Assembly (NCBI GenBank): GCA_001821015.1
Contig: MHRQ01000025.1
Coordinates: 5,002-20,208 of the forward strand
DNA: 15,207 nucleotides
Direction of reading: 5' to 3'
Source: Candidatus Taylorbacteria bacterium RIFCSPHIGHO2_02_FULL_46_13
GTDB taxonomy: Bacteria > Patescibacteriota > Minisyncoccia > Phycocordibacterales > DSPV01
This document shows, piece by piece, positions 13,801 to 15,207 of the stretch. The notes under the pieces were generated by a model. That model did not search any database and was not told the origin of the DNA. It saw only the letters and a list, made by a program, of their open reading frames with translations. The position numbers and the translations under genes are program-made. Each line of letters begins with the position of its first letter. Position 1 is the first letter of the stretch.

Positions 13801-15024
13801 ATGTTTGGTTTTACAAATCCCGTGTCCGCTGATAAAGAAAAGGTGCGCGAGCTATTGGAGCGCAGCACATCAAACGTCTACCCGTCGCGTGAGGCGTTGG
13901 AGAAAGTGCTTTTGTCAGGTAAACGCCTGCGAGTATACTTCGGCATTGATCCGACTGGTGCGACGCTTCATTTAGGCCATGCCGTAAACCTCTTAAAGCT
14001 CAAGGCCTTCCAAGATCTTGGCCACGATGTGATAATTCTTTATGGAGGTTTTACTGGTCAAATAGGGGATCCAAGTGGGAAGTTGTTGTCACGTCAAGCG
14101 CTTAGTGCAGGCCAGGTCAAAAAAAATTTTGCTAGCTACAAAGAACTAATCGGTAAAATTTTGGATGTAAAGAGGGCCAATGTTCGATTCCTTGATAACG
14201 AAAACTGGACTAATAAACTAAAACCTAGGGATATAATTGACCTCGCATCGCAGTTTACCGTTGCTCAATTACTTGAGCGAGATATGTTTCAAGATAGGAT
14301 CAAGCAGGGTAAGGAGATTTATCTCCATGAATTTTTGTATCCAATATTTCAGGCTTACGATGCGGTGACCATGGATGTTGATGTCCAGTTAGGGGGGAAT
14401 GATCAGACTTTCAATATGCTTGCTGGTCGTACACTCATGCGAAAGTTAAAGAATAAGGAAAAATTTGTGGTAGCCACCAAGCTACTGACTGACCCTTCAG
14501 GAAAAAAGATGGGGAAGACAGAAGGTAATATGGTGGGACTTGATGAAACCGCTGACGACATGTTTGGTAAAATAATGAGTTGGAACGATAGCATCATTCT
14601 TTCCGCTTTAGAGCTTTGCACCAAAATGACTGATTTAGAAATTGGTGCTTTAAAAACAAAACTTGAGCAGGGGATGAATCCCCGCGATGTAAAAGTGGGC
14701 CTCGCAAAAGAAATTGTAACGTTGTATCACGACGCATCTGCTGGGAACAAAGCCGCAGATAATTTTGAAAAAACATTCAGTAAAGGCGAAATGCCCGCTG
14801 ACGCTCCTGTTGCGCAGGCACAGAAAGGGGAAGTGTTGGTAGATGTTTTGATAAAAGCTGGCGCGGTTCCTTCTAAGAGCGAATTTTACAGATTGGTAAA
14901 AGCAGGTGCGGTTTCAATTGTCGGTGGCGATACCATTACCGATGAAAAATTTGTTGTAGAAAAATCTCTTGATATTCGTGTTGGCAAACATAGGTTTGTA
15001 AGGATTAAGCTTAAGCTGGCATAG
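13801..15024 (+). CDS. tyrS: Tyrosyl-tRNA synthetase
   Basis: TyrRS activates tyrosine with ATP and charges tRNA-Tyr. The 407-residue protein has the class I Rossmann core opening with RVYFGIDPTGATLHLGHAVN, where HLGH (57-60) is the HIGH-type motif. The tyrosine-pocket segment LHEFLYPIFQAYDAV and the phrase LGGNDQTFNMLAGR are clear. The second signature reads K236-MGKT240 after DPSGK, a normal variant of KMSKS in this subgroup. The C-terminal 60 residues or so (VLVDVLIKAGAVPSKSEF, then RLVKAGAVSIVGG) are an S4 RNA-binding domain. It diverges from the PBP gene across a 79-nt gap with putative -10 boxes for both. It is distinguished from TrpRS by the S4 domain and the GGNDQ-type motif. The function is secure. 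Confidence 0.97.
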   Translation: MFGFTNPVSADKEKVRELLERSTSNVYPSREALEKVLLSGKRLRVYFGIDPTGATLHLGHAVNLLKLKAFQDLGHDVIILYGGFTGQIGDPSGKLLSRQALSAGQVKKNFASYKELIGKILDVKRANVRFLDNENWTNKLKPRDIIDLASQFTVAQLLERDMFQDRIKQGKEIYLHEFLYPIFQAYDAVTMDVDVQLGGNDQTFNMLAGRTLMRKLKNKEKFVVATKLLTDPSGKKMGKTEGNMVGLDETADDMFGKIMSWNDSIILSALELCTKMTDLEIGALKTKLEQGMNPRDVKVGLAKEIVTLYHDASAGNKAADNFEKTFSKGEMPADAPVAQAQKGEVLVDVLIKAGAVPSKSEFYRLVKAGAVSIVGGDTITDEKFVVEKSLDIRVGKHRFVRIKLKLA

Positions 15025-15039
15025 CTAGTAAAATCTTGT

Positions 15040-15045
15040 TATAGT
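15040..15045 (+). promoter_or_regulatory. Possible -10 box of the 15052 gene
   Basis: TATAGT ends 6 nt before ATG 15052, within the 27-nt gap after tyrS. A matching -35 is not evident. It follows the same close spacing as other starts in the window. Confidence 0.3.
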
Positions 15046-15051
15046 TTGTAT

Positions 15052-15207
15052 ATGAAAGAAGGTTTTAATCAACCAGCACCCGAGACGCCCGAAGACTTGC
15101 CGCACAAAGAGAGTGTTGAAGAACTGAGAACGTTGTTTTCAGAAGTGGAAAGAATATTTGAAACCGAGGGCAGAGAAGGGGCGAAGCCGCACTTACCAAA
15201 AGTCTAT
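15052..15207 (+). CDS. Unidentified acidic protein, 3' partial
   Basis: An ORF starts at ATG 15052, 27 nt after the tyrS stop, and stays open for 52 codons to the window edge. It begins MKEGFNQPAPETPEDLPHKE and continues with a charged, probably amphipathic helix (VEELRTLFSEVERIFETEG). No signal peptide, membrane segment or known motif is visible in this part. The acidic composition, the open frame and a TATAGT just upstream support a real gene, perhaps cotranscribed with tyrS. The family cannot be named from this fragment. Confidence 0.55.
   Translation, partial: MKEGFNQPAPETPEDLPHKESVEELRTLFSEVERIFETEGREGAKPHLPKVY

Noticed and set aside
14506..14520. KMGKT instead of KMSKS in TyrRS as a possible defect
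   Set aside because: KMGKT/KFGKT variants are normal in this TyrRS subgroup, and the rest of the active site is intact.

Overview
The window looks like the origin-of-replication neighbourhood of a small-genome bacterium of the Candidate Phyla Radiation (Patescibacteria, most likely Parcubacteria-like). This is inferred from four things: a compact chromosomal layout, short versions of housekeeping proteins (YidC 239 aa, a KH-R3H Jag protein of 160 aa), a VirB4-plus-surface-protein cluster next to oriC, and hardly any recognisable Shine-Dalgarno sites. TGA ends several genes (VirB4-like, rnpA, the 2643 gene), so the standard stop assignment applies and the TGA-recoding CPR lineages are unlikely. 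No rRNA, tRNA, CRISPR array or complete insertion sequence was seen.

Region 1 (1-6040, + strand) is an envelope or secretion cluster. It holds the C-terminal part of a VirB4-type ATPase, a membrane protein with a proline-rich tandem-repeat tail, a secreted protein with Ig/PKD-like character, a protein with a signal peptide, a VirB2-like two-helix module and a cysteine-rich ectodomain, and a membrane-anchored propeller-like protein. Together they suggest a type IV secretion or pilus-like machine, but most parts have no recognisable named family. Region 2 (6041-6170) lies between convergent genes and holds two strong dyads, including a perfect 22-bp palindrome.

Region 3 (6171-11166) is the classical oriC block. 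On the minus strand rpmH-rnpA-yidC-jag form a tight operon. Divergent from it on the plus strand are dnaA, an AT-rich G-poor spacer with DnaA boxes and a TAG/TAA trinucleotide run (candidate oriC), dnaN, and a short DciA/DUF721-like gene. Region 4 (11190-13721, minus) is one large class A penicillin-binding protein. Region 5 (13801-end, plus) is tyrS followed by the start of an unidentified acidic protein that runs off the window.

The most unusual signal is a pair of related long inverted repeats (3706-3808 and 10772-10904). Both have arms built on TCCCGT/ACGGGA, and in both the right arm runs into the ATG of the next gene (ACGGGATG). This could be a family of dispersed palindromic elements or an RNA structure that hides start codons.
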